A stretch of 64,000 bases of DNA from Cafeteria roenbergensis (taxonomy: Eukaryota; Sar; Bigyra; Bicosoecida; Cafeteriaceae), in assembly GCA_008330645.1 (NCBI GenBank), contig VLTN01000083.1:1-64000 (forward strand), given 5' to 3'. The notes beneath the pieces were generated by a model, which saw nothing but the letters and a program-made list of their open reading frames with translations, did no database searches and had not been told where the DNA came from. Numbering within the stretch: position 1 is the first letter of the stretch; every line of letters begins with the position of its first letter. Both the position numbers and the translations under genes were made by a program. Below, one piece after another: positions 39,672 to 49,513 of this stretch.

Positions 39672-42149
39672 TCACTCCTCGCTCCCTGCGCTGCCGCCCG
39701 CAACGCCATCAGATGTTCTGAAGGCGTACATGCCACGCCACATCTTCCCCGTGATGATTGCCCAGCCCTTCCCGGGCCCTCCCCCAGACGCGAACGCCAC
39801 GCCGTTCAGGTTCGAGCCGGACATGGAGGCGCGCAGCCCGGCCTCCGCCATCGCGGCGCTGGCCGCATCAAACCCGATGACGCCAACCACAGGCCATGCG
39901 TCGCTGTCCGGCAGCACCGCCACTCGCACGATGCACGGCTCTGCTGACGCGTACAGCGCCGCCCACACCTCCCATCGCCACGACCGGTCAGCCGCTGCCT
40001 TGGTCGGGGCTGGATCCTCGTCCTCCTGCTCCGCCCTGTCGGGCTCCCCGCCCTCCTGCTCCGCCCTGTCGGGCTCCTCGTCCTCCTGCTCCGCCCTGTC
40101 GGGCTCCTCGTCCTCCTGCTCCGCCCTGTCGGGCTCCTCGTCCTCCTGCTCCGCCCTGTCGGGCTCCTCGTCCTCCTGCTCCGCCCTGTCGGGCTCCTCG
40201 TCCTCCTGCTCCGCCCTGTCGGGCTCCTCGTCCTCCTGCGCTCTCCTGAGCGAGGCCTTGGTCTCAAGGAGCGACGCAGGCGGCTCAGCAGACGGCTCTG
40301 CCACCACGCTGGGCGCCGGCACGGGGGACGAAGTGGCTTGCTTCGTCGGAGCTGCCGTTGGGGACGGGGCTGACGCAGACGGAGACGCAGCTGGCGTCGC
40401 GTTGGCGGGCGGCGCCGCCGCCTCATCCACCATGCTCGACTCGCTGAGAGACTCCACCCCGAACGCGTCGCTCACCTTGACCGCCTCCAGCTCGTTGGGG
40501 CGGAGCCAGGCGTCGCCCACTGACGCCAGGCAGCCGCACCGGGCGGCAGCTGCAGCGGCTCCTCTGCCGAGCACCAGCGACTTCACGCCCCCCGGTAGAG
40601 CCGTCCCTTCCATGCTGTGGAGGTAGAGCCGACCGGTGCCGTCCGACGACACGAGCACGGGGGGCCCCCCGGACAAGTCCCCCAGCGCCGCTGCAGGAAG
40701 CTGCGCGAGGCCCCATCCCTCGCGGGGCCCCAGCGCCAGTGACTCCGCCACCGCCCCCCCGCCGGGGCTGGAGTCGCTCACCAATGCCGCGCGTGAATCA
40801 GCGGCAGAGCCCTCCTGCGCCGCTCGGGACGAAGTGGCAGAGCCGCGAACACGGAGGCGCCTCGAGGAGCCTGCCTGCAGGAGCGACTCGAACCACCGGT
40901 CCGCTGACCCAACGGCACGCGACACCGCCGCCGCCGGTGGCTGCCGCTGCCAGAGTGCGTCGGAGGGGTCTAGCAGCTGCTGAGCGTCGCTCCGCGCGCG
41001 CCCGGCTTTGCTGGCGACACCAGCGGGGGCTGTGGCGCGGCCGTCGGACCCGAACCCACTTCCAAGCATCACCGACGCCAGCTCTGCCAGGCCGTTGGGG
41101 GGCCCTGCGGGGGGGCCCTGTCCCTGCGCCTGCCCGCCGCCGGAGGAGGAGACTCCTACGGGGGAAAGTCCTCCCGGGGGGGCTGGCGGGGAGGCGGGCG
41201 CGGGCATGGGCTGGCCGGCCATTGAGAAGCGCTGAACGGGCTTGGAGCCGGTGTGGCGGAGGGCGATGGCGGCACAGGCGCCGGTGACAGCTGGCGGTGG
41301 CGGCGGTGGGGAGGATGATGGTGTCGGTGCCGGGGGCGACGCCGGTGGTGACGCCGGTGTCGGTGCCGCCGTGGCGGTGGTGTCGGGATTCTCCTGGGCA
41401 GGAGGGGTGGAAGGATTCTCCTGGGCAGGAGGGGTGGAAGGATTCTCTTGGGCAGGAGGGGTGGAAGGATTCTCCCTCTGCTCTGCAGCCCTCGTTGCCG
41501 CCCTGACCGCCGCGGCATCGGCCTCCGCCGCCGCCTCCGCCGCCTCGGCCGCCTCCTCCGCGGCCTGGACGCGAGAAGACGCCGCCGCCTCCGCCGCCGC
41601 CCGCCGCTGCTCCGCGGCCTGAACGGCCTCCTGCTCGCCCACCGGCAGCCCTCGGGGGCTGCCCTCCTTGCGCGGCTCCACCGCGTACTCGTGCACGACC
41701 CCCTTCCTGTAAGTCAGCTGGAAGGCCCTTGCGCTGGCCTGGCCGGCGCCGGCGCTCACCACCGTCAGGCCCTCCGCGAACCCGGGAGCCGAGGGGTCCT
41801 GCCCGCCCCCGGACGGCATGGGCATGCGCCACTGGCGCGGGGCCAGCGAGGGGGGCGCCGTGCCGTCCTTCACGTCGAGGGAGTGGCAGACGATGCCGGA
41901 GACCCCCCACATGCCCACGCTCTCCAGGACCGCCAGGCTCCCGTCCGGGGCGCTCGCGACGGCAAGCCCCTCAACCCACCGGTCCCCGCCGTGGCCTGTT
42001 GGCTCGACGGGCAGCCCCACAGCGGAGCCGTGGCTGGCCAGGCCCACAAGGCTGTGCTTGGCGACTCGACGGCACATTTGGTTGCCGCTGGGAGGCAGAC
42101 CCGCATAGGCCGCAGCAGCGAGGCCCAGGACGACAAGGGCGGTGCGCAT
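39672..42149 (-). CDS. Secreted glutaminyl-peptide cyclotransferase (plant/bacterial propeller type)
   Basis: Single exon, 825 aa. A signal peptide is clear (MRTALVVLGLAAAAYAG). The rest matches the glutamine cyclotransferase propeller family in order: DRWVEGLAV (about 58), PGFAEGLTVV (about 125), FQLTYRKGVVHEY, REGWGLAQ (about 476), VLVSSDGTGRLYLHS, WLRPNELEAVKV (about 553) and WEVWAALYAS (about 725). These enzymes turn N-terminal glutamine of secreted proteins into pyroglutamate. The family is usually 250-300 residues; here conserved blocks are pushed apart by three long disordered inserts, one a coiled Ala/Glu segment with three ENPSTPPAQ repeats and one with seven or eight EDEEPDRAEQ-type repeats. 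The family call rests on motif order, not full alignment. Confidence 0.7.
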   Translation of the reverse strand: MRTALVVLGLAAAAYAGLPPSGNQMCRRVAKHSLVGLASHGSAVGLPVEPTGHGGDRWVEGLAVASAPDGSLAVLESVGMWGVSGIVCHSLDVKDGTAPPSLAPRQWRMPMPSGGGQDPSAPGFAEGLTVVSAGAGQASARAFQLTYRKGVVHEYAVEPRKEGSPRGLPVGEQEAVQAAEQRRAAAEAAASSRVQAAEEAAEAAEAAAEADAAAVRAATRAAEQRENPSTPPAQENPSTPPAQENPSTPPAQENPDTTATAAPTPASPPASPPAPTPSSSPPPPPPAVTGACAAIALRHTGSKPVQRFSMAGQPMPAPASPPAPPGGLSPVGVSSSGGGQAQGQGPPAGPPNGLAELASVMLGSGFGSDGRATAPAGVASKAGRARSDAQQLLDPSDALWQRQPPAAAVSRAVGSADRWFESLLQAGSSRRLRVRGSATSSRAAQEGSAADSRAALVSDSSPGGGAVAESLALGPREGWGLAQLPAAALGDLSGGPPVLVSSDGTGRLYLHSMEGTALPGGVKSLVLGRGAAAAAARCGCLASVGDAWLRPNELEAVKVSDAFGVESLSESSMVDEAAAPPANATPAASPSASAPSPTAAPTKQATSSPVPAPSVVAEPSAEPPASLLETKASLRRAQEDEEPDRAEQEDEEPDRAEQEDEEPDRAEQEDEEPDRAEQEDEEPDRAEQEDEEPDRAEQEGGEPDRAEQEDEDPAPTKAAADRSWRWEVWAALYASAEPCIVRVAVLPDSDAWPVVGVIGFDAASAAMAEAGLRASMSGSNLNGVAFASGGGPGKGWAIITGKMWRGMYAFRTSDGVAGGSAGSEE
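40016..40240 (-). repeat. 30-bp coding repeat (EDEEPDRAEQ), about 7.5 copies
   Basis: Plus-strand unit TCCTCCTGCTCCGCCCTGTC plus ten bases, almost perfectly conserved, encoding a highly acidic 10-residue repeat within the cyclotransferase. Confidence 0.92.
41388..41475 (-). repeat. 27-bp coding repeat (ENPSTPPAQ), about three copies
   Basis: Plus-strand unit GGATTCTCCTGGGCAGGAGG plus seven bases. It encodes ENPSTPPAQ three times with a diverged fourth, in frame in the cyclotransferase. Confidence 0.9.
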
Positions 42150-42349
42150 GGGCCTCGGGGGTGCGGCTGCCCGCGCGCCGGCCCCGACTGTGGGCGCGCG
42201 CGGCTTCGGCCGTGGTGCGGCCCGCCGGACTCGCTGGCAGAGCCGGACTCGCTGCAGCGTTGGCAGTGCCGAGTGCGTGCGCGCGGCCAGGGCCCCACGG
42301 AGGCACTTTCAGAGGCGTGCCTCGCGCCGGCGCTGGCGACGCGTGCTCC
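42150..42349. promoter_or_regulatory. Divergent promoter region, cyclotransferase and USP39
   Basis: 200 bases between outward start codons; both promoters must lie here. One copy of the dispersed motif GGCAGAGC occurs near 42,238. Confidence 0.45.
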
Positions 42350-44281
42350 ATGTCCGAGAAGCGCGCACGCGAGGAGGCCCCAGGGGTCGGCGGCGACGCA
42401 GCAGGCCTCCCCGCCAAACGGCCGCACGAGGCGGACGAGCCCACGTGCCCCTTCTTGCACACAGTGGACCGTTCGAGGCTGGACTTTGACGCGCAGCACG
42501 TGTGCAGCGTGACCATGTCGCCCGTGAACGTGTACGCGTGCCTCGTCTGCGGATCCTTCTTCCGAGGCAAGAGCGCAACCACGCCGGCGCACGCTCACTC
42601 GCTCGACTCCGGGCACCAGGTCTTCATGCGTCTCAAGGACGGCACCGCGTGGTGCCTGCCAGGTGAGCTCGGTGGCGCCGTGCGCCCCATCCTGTCCCGC
42701 CACGGTCCCGCCGAGGGCTGCGCTCGCGGGGCCTTGGCGACGCTGGCCGCCTCTGCCGGCCTTGCGCGCCGCCAACGGCGGGGCCCGCTTGCAGCCCAAC
42801 GTTGCGCGCTCCCCTGTGCGCCCGGTCCCCTTCGCCAGCCAGCCTGCCGCACCGATGTGCACGCCGCCGCCCCCCAAGCCGCCCCCCCGAGCCACCCTTC
42901 AGCGGCAACCGCCACTGAAGCCCCCCGTCCCCGCCCCCCACTCCGCCCGCCGTCCCCACCACCGTCCCCACCACCGCACCCCCTTCCGCCCCCTGTCCCC
43001 GAGGCGCGCCCCGCAGACGGCTACGCTGTGCACGACCCCTCGCTCAACGACATCCGCATGGCTCTATTGCCCTCCTTCGACGAGCAGGCTGCGGCGGCCG
43101 CGGCTAAGCCGCAGCCCCTCGCCAAGGACTCGGCCGGAAACCGCTTCCTCCCCGGCCTGCCCGGCGTGGGTAACCTTGGCGCCTCGGACTACGCGAGCGC
43201 CGTCGTGCACCTGCTGGCCAGGGTAGAGCCACTTCGCACGCACTTCCTTGTCCAGCCGCACGTGGCGGCGGGAAACTGCCACCCCGTGGTCACTGCCTTC
43301 GGCGATTTAATGCGCCGACTCTGGTCCCCGCACGCGCTCCGAGCCACCTTCTCGCCGCACGCATTCATGGCTGCCGTTGCCGAGGCGTCGGACAAACGTT
43401 TCACCGCGGACACCCGCTCAGAGTCCGTTGACTTCCTTCGCTGGCTCTTGCGGCAGCTGCACACGGGGCTGCTCAACGGATACCCCCCGCACGACGCGGC
43501 CAGGGCGGAGGCGGAGGCCGCTGAGAAGCGCCTCGTCGCCGCCGCGGCGACGGGCGGCGCGGCCAGCGGTGTTGGCGTTGGCAGCGGCAGTGGCGTCGGC
43601 GGCGCCAAGGCGGGCAGGAGCGGCTCTGCCAGGCGCGCGGGCGGTCGCTGGCGCGAGGCGGGGGGGCTGGGCCCCGGACGCAGCGTGATCACCGAGTGCT
43701 TCGAGGGGGAGGTGCGGGTGTGGACGCTGTGCGGGGCAGTGGCGCGGCGCAGCACGGCCGACGCTGCGGAGGCATCGTCCGACGCCGTGGTGGAGGCCGA
43801 GCGGGCGGCGGACGAGGCCCTGTGGGAGGCGGCACGGCAGGGCCGGCTGCCCGGCGCCAGCATCACCGAGACGGTGCTGCCCACGCAGCTGCTGTCGCTA
43901 GATCTGCCGCCAGTGCCGCTCTTCCGGGACGCGGAGGGCGCCGCCGTGATTCCGCAGGTCCCGCTGGCGGACAGCCTGGCAAAGTTCGCGGGGCTTCGGT
44001 CGTTCCCGGCAGAGCTGAACGGGGAGCCGGTGCGGCGGCGGTACCGGCTCCTCCGCGCGCCGAGGTACCTCCTCCTCCACGCGCGGCGATTCAGCCGCAA
44101 CGGGTTCTTCCTCGAGAAGAACCCCACCATCGTCACGTTCCCGCTGCGCGGCCTGTCGCTGCAGGCGCTTCTGGACGAGGAGGCGGCAGCGAAGCCCTCC
44201 CACCCCGCCGCGGGGCCAGCGCTCGCGCGGGCGGCAGGGCCGGACGAGGCGTCTCAGGCACCGGCAGCTGCCGACTCAACA

Positions 44282-44319
<38 letters not shown>

Positions 44320-44950
44320 TGCTCCCGCCGCCAGCAGGGGCTCTGCCGGGGGACTGCGTCGTCGGGGCAGGTCCGGCCCACTGCCCGCGTCTGCGGAGGC
44401 GGCGGCGGCTCTGCCTGTCGCTGCTGCCCGTGAGCTCTGCCGGCTGGCCGGGCTGGGCGCCGAGGCCGCCTCTGCCGTGGACCGTACCGAGCTGCGCGAG
44501 CTGTGCCGGCGAGCGTGGGGCAGGGTGTGCGGGCTAAAGTTCGACCTGCTGGGCGCTGTAATGCACGGCAGCGGCGTGGGCGTGGGCGGGGGCGGGGGCG
44601 GGGGCGGAGCCGCCGAGGCGGACGACGCGAGTGGCGCCGCCGTCGCGGTGGAGGCTGCCAAGGCGAGGAGGAGGGCCGCTGCTGCTGTGGCGGTGGTCAG
44701 GGCGGACAAGGGCTCGTCCGCGTACGTGGGGGGCGCGGCTGGGCGCGGCGCGGTGGCGAATCATTTGGCCGCGGCGGCGGACCGCGATGCCGCCTCCACC
44801 GGCCGCTATCGCTGCGCCGTGCTGAGCGAGGCTGCCGGGAGGTGGTTCCAGGCGGACGACCTGGACGTCCGCGAGGTGCTGCCGCAGAGCGTGGCCGTGT
44901 CCGAGGCGTACCTGCTGCTGTACCGCCAGGGCGCCGAGGGGCCGCAGTGA
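42350..44950 (+). CDS. USP39: USP39/Sad1-like tri-snRNP protein
   Basis: Two exons, 42350-42662 and 43017-44950, joined phase 1 across a 354-base GTGAGC...CGCAG intron; 748 aa. Exon 1 has a basic start (MSEKRAREEAP) and the UBP zinc finger: CPFLHTVDRSRLDFD, NVYACLVCGSFFRGK, AHAHSLDSGHQVF, WCLP. Exon 2 resumes DGYAVHDPSLNDIR exactly where human USP39 does, then GVGNLGASDYASAVVHLL, IPQVPLADSLAKF, FSRNGFFLEKNPTIVTFP and a final RWFQADDLDVREVLPQ. As in USP39/Sad1 the catalytic cysteine is replaced (Asp in NLGASDY), so this is a non-peptidase that stabilises the U4/U6.U5 tri-snRNP. Long Ala/Gly and poly-Ser inserts, the latter a TCG run at 44,281-44,319, enlarge it. The intron is a multiple of three and open in frame. 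Confidence 0.9.
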
Positions 44951-45326
44951 GGCGGCCTGCCCGACGCCGGCTGCCGCGAGCCGAGGTGCAGCGCCTGCGA
45001 AGCGGGCCCGAGGATGCGCTGGAGAGTGCGGGCGCCCCTGTGTGTGGCGCAGCGCGCCCAATCTTGTGCCGAAGTCGCGTTTGGGCCGGAATCTAGGGCG
45101 CCGCGAACGCGCGCGGCGGGGCCCCGGCCCACTCGCAGCGCCGCGCGCGAGCGAGGCGAACGAAGGCGCCTCCTGCGCCGGTGGGCCGCGGCAGCGGCGG
45201 CCGCTCGCGGGCGGCTCGCCTGTGAACTGCCCAGCTCATGCGGGGCTCTGCCGGCGCCGGCCTCTCCGGGCTCGAGGCTCGCGCGGCTCGTCGGCACCTC
45301 GGACCCGCGATCCGGACGCTGCAGAC
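44951..45326. promoter_or_regulatory. Intergenic region upstream of methionine adenosyltransferase
   Basis: 376 bases between two plus-strand genes, very G+C-rich, presumably the USP39 3' UTR and the MAT promoter. No element recognised. Confidence 0.45.
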
Positions 45327-47217
45327 ATGGCCGCCGCCGCCTCCAGCACCACCAGGAAGTACCTGTTCACCTCCGAGAGCGTGAACGAGGGCCACCCGGG
45401 TGAGCCTCGGCCCTGCACCGCTGCGCGGGCGCGGCGGCGCGCCGGCTGAGCGAGCGCTACATTGGCGCGCGCCAAGCCTTGCGGCCGATCCCGGCCAGGA
45501 CTGGCCGGCCCGGCCGCGCAGCCCCTCCCCCGCCCTGTCGGCTCGGCCCAGGGCCCAGCCTAAGGGGGGCGGGCGGACGGCCGCGGCCCCGTCGCGCCCG
45601 CTCGCGCTCCCGCCGCGCGCTTGGCACTTTGCCGTGTGTTGAAGCTGCTCCTCCCTTGCGCGATCGATCGCTCGGCGCCTCCCCGCAGACAAGCTGTGCG
45701 ACCGCGTCTCCGACGCCGTGCTCGACGCCTGCCTCGCCGTGGACCCGGATGCCAAGGTCGCCTGCGGTGAGTCAGCCCGGGGCGGGACCCGCCCGGGGCG
45801 CGAGCCCCGAGCCGCGCGCCTCGCCGGGCGATTCTCGGCACAAAAGGCCGCGCTGCTGCCCACGTGTCTCGGGCCGCGCGGCCAGCGCAGGCCGTCGCGA
45901 CCGCGCGCGCCCCGCCTCCCCCAGCCTCGCGTTCCGGCCCGCGGTTGTGCGCGAGGGCCGCGCGGCCCCGGCCCGGCGGCCCCTCGCGCCTGGCACGGCC
46001 CCGGCTCGGCTCGCCCGGCTGGGCACGATCCGGCCGCGGGCCGTCACGGCGGTGGATTTCCGTCCCTGGCGCGGCGCGCGCTGCCGAGCTCCTGCCCCCC
46101 CCCCTCCCCCTCCGCCGCCCCGCCCCCGCCCCCGCTCCCGCCGCCCGCTCCGACCCTGCCGCTTCACCGCGCCTTGCCGCTTGCGCCCGCAGAGACCGCC
46201 GCCAAGACCGGCATGGTGATGATCTTCGGTGAGATCACCGTGAAGGGCAAGGTCGACTACGAGGCCGTGGTCCGCAAGGCCATCGCCGACATCGGCTACG
46301 ACTCCGCCGACAAGGGCCTTGACTACAAGACCTGCGACGTTGTCGTCCAGATCGAGGAGCAGTCCCCGGACATCGCCGGCGGCGTGCACGTCGGCCGCTC
46401 CGAGGACGATGTCGGTGCCGGCGACCAGGGCATCATGTTCGGCTACGCCACGGACGAGACCGAGGAGGCCATGCCCATGACCCACCTGCTCGCCACCCAG
46501 CTCGGCTACCGCCTGACTGAGGTGCGCAAGGACGGCACCTGCCCGTGGCTCCGCCCGGACGGCAAGACCCAGGTGACCATGGAGTACGAGGAGACTGACG
46601 GCGTCACCAAGCCCGTGCGCGTGCACACCGTGGTGATCTCCACCCAGCACAGCGAGGACGTGGACAACGACAAGATCCGCAGCGAGCTCATGGAGAAGGT
46701 CATCAAGGTGGTCATCCCCGCCGCCCTCCTCGACGACAAGACCATCTACCACCTCAACCCCTCCGGCCGCTTCGTCATCGGTGGCCCGCACGGCGACGCC
46801 GGCCTCACCGGCCGCAAGATCATCATCGACACCTACGGCGGCTGGGGCGCCCACGGTGGCGGTGCCTTCTCCGGCAAGGACCCGACCAAGGTGGACCGCT
46901 CCGCCGCCTACGCCGCCCGCTGGGCAGCCAAGTCCCTCGTCAAGGCCGGCCTCTGCCGCCGCTGCCTCATCCAGCTCTCCTACGCCATCGGCGTCGCCCA
47001 CCCCCTCTCCATCAACGTGAACACCTACGGCACCGGCACCAAGTCCGACGACGAGCTCACCGCCATCGTCGAGGCCAACTTCGACTTCCGCCCCGGCATG
47101 CTCATCAAGAGCCTCGACCTCAAGAAGCCCAAGTTCCACGAGACCGCCGCCTACTGCCACTTCGGCCGCTCCGGCCCCGGCTTCACCTGGGAGACCGCCA
47201 AGGAGCTCACCCTCTGA
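45327..47217 (+). CDS. S-adenosylmethionine synthetase (methionine adenosyltransferase)
   Basis: Three exons, 45327-45399, 45689-45766 and 46193-47217, both junctions phase 1 (GTGAGC and GTGAGT donors, CGCAG acceptors); 391 aa, the normal family length. It makes S-adenosylmethionine from methionine and ATP in the cytosol. Signatures: [11 protein letters not shown] at the start, ATP-binding [11 protein letters not shown] with [46 protein letters not shown] and the end [17 protein letters not shown]. Nearly every third position in exon 3 is C or G, more extreme than the neighbours and typical of a highly expressed gene. Intron 2 (426 bases) is a multiple of three and happens to be open in frame. 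Confidence 0.96.
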
Positions 47218-47849
47218 GCGCCCCCCCCCCCGTTCCAGCGGAGCCTTGTCAGCAGGTTCTGCAAGCGACTGCATCCCTCGCCCCCGCTGACGCGCAACCC
47301 CCCCAAGGCAGCCCCTCGCTGGCCGCTGCAGGAGCGGCGCGAGGGGGCGTGGGATGCGGGCGCTCGCTTGCGGTGGCTGTGCGAGTGACGCAGGCCACCG
47401 GACCATCGACTGTCCTTCCGTCAATTCAACATCGCGGCCGACACAGCCCACCGCCCTGCCCTGCCCTGCCCGCCAGACGCACACACCCACACTCTCAAAA
47501 TCCCTCGCACATAGCGAGCGTGCAAGTCGGGATTGGGCAGGTGCACCGGCGTATCGCGCGCTGTCAATTATAGGCCGGTGACCGCGCGCGTTGCAAGGCT
47601 TTCCGCTTCTGCTGCTGCTGTTGCTGCCACATGCATTCGCTCGCTCTCTCACGCAGGCACGCTCGCGGCGCCATGGCCTCGTCGAGGCCGCCCAGCACCA
47701 GCGCCAGCGCCAGCGCCAGCACCAGCGCCAGCACCAGCGCCAGCACCAGCGCCAGCGCCAGCGCCAGCACCAGCGCCCTGCCCTGTCGCAAGGCAGGTAG
47801 GTGTCCGCCCGCCCCCCCGCCAGTGATGCCGGTACGGTCTTCTCTGCGC
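47218..47849. other. Convergent intergenic region with a CCAGCR hexamer microsatellite
   Basis: About 630 bases between the MAT and AGC kinase stops. It starts with a 12-base C run, and 47,693-47,784 is a (CCAGCG/CCAGCA)n array of about 15 units. No gene; the open frames across the array are artefacts of a repeat of length six. Confidence 0.75.
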
Positions 47850-49199
47850 TCAGTCTCCCGCGCCCGCCCCTGACGCCGCCATGATGGCCGCAACCTCCTC
47901 GTCGCGGGTCATCTCGCCCTCGGCGTCCGAGCCGTCGTCGTGCAGGAGGGCGCCGTCCTCTGAGGTGAATGACACGCGGTAGGTCTTGCCGTCGATCACC
48001 GAGGCGTGGGTGAATGTGAAGTCGCGGAAGGAGGGGGGCGTGGCCCCCGCAGCGTCCTTGAGGCGGCCCCCGGCGGGGGAGGGCGTCACCGCCGGCGGCT
48101 CCGCGGTGAACTCTGGGGCGACGTTGCTGGTGTCCTCCGGGCCGGCGACGCGCGGCACCCAGGGGGGCGTAGCGTCCTTGAGAGTCGCGAAGTCAATCGA
48201 CGCGAAGAAGGGGTGAGAGAGGACGTCGTGGCCGCCCTTGGCGCCCAGGCGCTGCTTGGGGTCCCGGATGAGGAGCTTGGAGCAGAAGTCAAAGGCGTCC
48301 GCGCTCATGCCCGAGGCTGGGCGGACGAGCGGAGCGTCGAGAATCTTGCGGTACATGTCCTGGCGGGACCGGTCGTAGAAGGGCGGCAGGCCCATGATCA
48401 TCTCCCAGGTGAGCGTGCCGAGGCTCCACCAGTCGACGCCCGAGCCGTGCGGCTTCTTGCGGAGGATTTCGGGGGCGAGGTACTCCGGAGTGCCGCAGAT
48501 GCTGGTGATGCTCTCACCCTCCACGCCCTCCTTGCTCAGCCCAAAGTCCGTGACGCGCACGTGGCCCATGCTGTCGAGGATGATGTTCTCGGGCTTGAGG
48601 TCGCGGTAGACGATGCCGCGGGAGTGCAGGTAGTGCAGCGCCGAGGCGATTTCGGCCGCGTAAAAGCGCGCGCGGGCCTCCCCGAAGGCGCCCCCCTCGG
48701 AGAGGTAGTAGTACAGCTCCCCGCCGTTGAAAAAATCAAACACCATGTACAGCTTGTGCTCCGTCTGGAACGCAAAGCGCAGCGAGACGATGAAGGAGTG
48801 GTCGATGTTCTCCAGGATCCGGCGCTCCGCCAAGGTGTGCTCGAACTGCTTGCGCTTGAGCACCATCTCCTTCTTCAGGATCTTCATGGCGTAGATGCGG
48901 CCAGTCTCCCGGTGGCGGACCTGCACCACCTTGCCGAAGGAGCCCTTGCCGACGGTCTTGAGCAGCTCAAAGTCGTCCAAGCTGGCACGCAGCACCGCGC
49001 TGCGCTCCCGGACGCCGTCCGCAGCGGCCGCGGCGGCGTCCTCCAGCTGCTTTCCTGCCCCGGGGTCGGAGGAACCTGGCCGCGCGTGCGCGGTCGGCCC
49101 TCCGGGCGCGCGCGTGGTCGGAGAACCCGGCGTCGTGCCTGAGACAGGTGACCCCGGAGACCCGCCGGCGGCGGCCGCCTTGCGGGCAGCGTTGCCCAT
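47850..49199 (-). CDS. AGC-family protein kinase with N-terminal MGN and C-terminal hydrophobic motif
   Basis: Single exon, 449 aa. After a disordered 75-residue start comes a full kinase domain: GKGSFGKVVQV, AMKILKKEMV, the C-helix HTLAERRILENI, YRDLKPENIILD, TDFGLSKEG, SICGTPEYLAPE and DWWSLGTLTWEM. The AGC tail follows, with a hydrophobic motif FRDFTF near residue 390. The body resembles Akt, S6K and SGK kinases, but there is no PH or PX domain. The N-terminus MGNAARK recalls the myristoylated start of the PKA catalytic subunit; lipid attachment would give the membrane contact a PH domain usually provides. Myristoylation is inference. The activation loop Ser (SITSICGTPE) suggests control by a PDK1-type kinase. 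Confidence 0.88.
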   Translation of the reverse strand: MGNAARKAAAAGGSPGSPVSGTTPGSPTTRAPGGPTAHARPGSSDPGAGKQLEDAAAAAADGVRERSAVLRASLDDFELLKTVGKGSFGKVVQVRHRETGRIYAMKILKKEMVLKRKQFEHTLAERRILENIDHSFIVSLRFAFQTEHKLYMVFDFFNGGELYYYLSEGGAFGEARARFYAAEIASALHYLHSRGIVYRDLKPENIILDSMGHVRVTDFGLSKEGVEGESITSICGTPEYLAPEILRKKPHGSGVDWWSLGTLTWEMIMGLPPFYDRSRQDMYRKILDAPLVRPASGMSADAFDFCSKLLIRDPKQRLGAKGGHDVLSHPFFASIDFATLKDATPPWVPRVAGPEDTSNVAPEFTAEPPAVTPSPAGGRLKDAAGATPPSFRDFTFTHASVIDGKTYRVSFTSEDGALLHDDGSDAEGEMTRDEEVAAIMAASGAGAGD

Positions 49200-49513
49200 C
49201 GCGCGCTTCCTGCGCCACTTCCGAGGGCTCCGTGCGTTCCAGACCGGGCCGGCCAGTCGTGGGCGGGGTGGGGGGAAGGGCGGGCGGGCGCGCGGTCCCT
49301 CCCGAGGCGAGTGCGCGCCATCGAGCGGCGGCGGCGGTTCTCTGACAGCGCTCGCAACGCCCGCTGCTCTGCACCATTCCTTCCAAGCGCGTTTCCGCGA
49401 TCAGGAGCGGCGCCCCCGGCGGCCCCACCGCCACGGGCAACCGAGGGCTGCCCCTTGCACGCGTCGCGCAACTGCGCTCGCGTCCGGTTGCGGGCGAGCC
49501 CGGCGGGGCCACG
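49200..49513. promoter_or_regulatory. Divergent promoter region, AGC kinase and F-box-like gene
   Basis: 314 bases between outward starts; both promoters expected. No element recognised. Confidence 0.4.

Noticed and set aside
45772-47652. A 626-residue minus-strand frame opposite MAT, Gly/Asp/Val-rich
   Set aside because: It is the mirror of a gene with extreme G or C at third positions; the plus strand is a clear SAM synthetase.
47693-47784. Open frames across the CCAGCR hexamer array
   Set aside because: A six-base repeat without stops opens several frames; no gene lies here.
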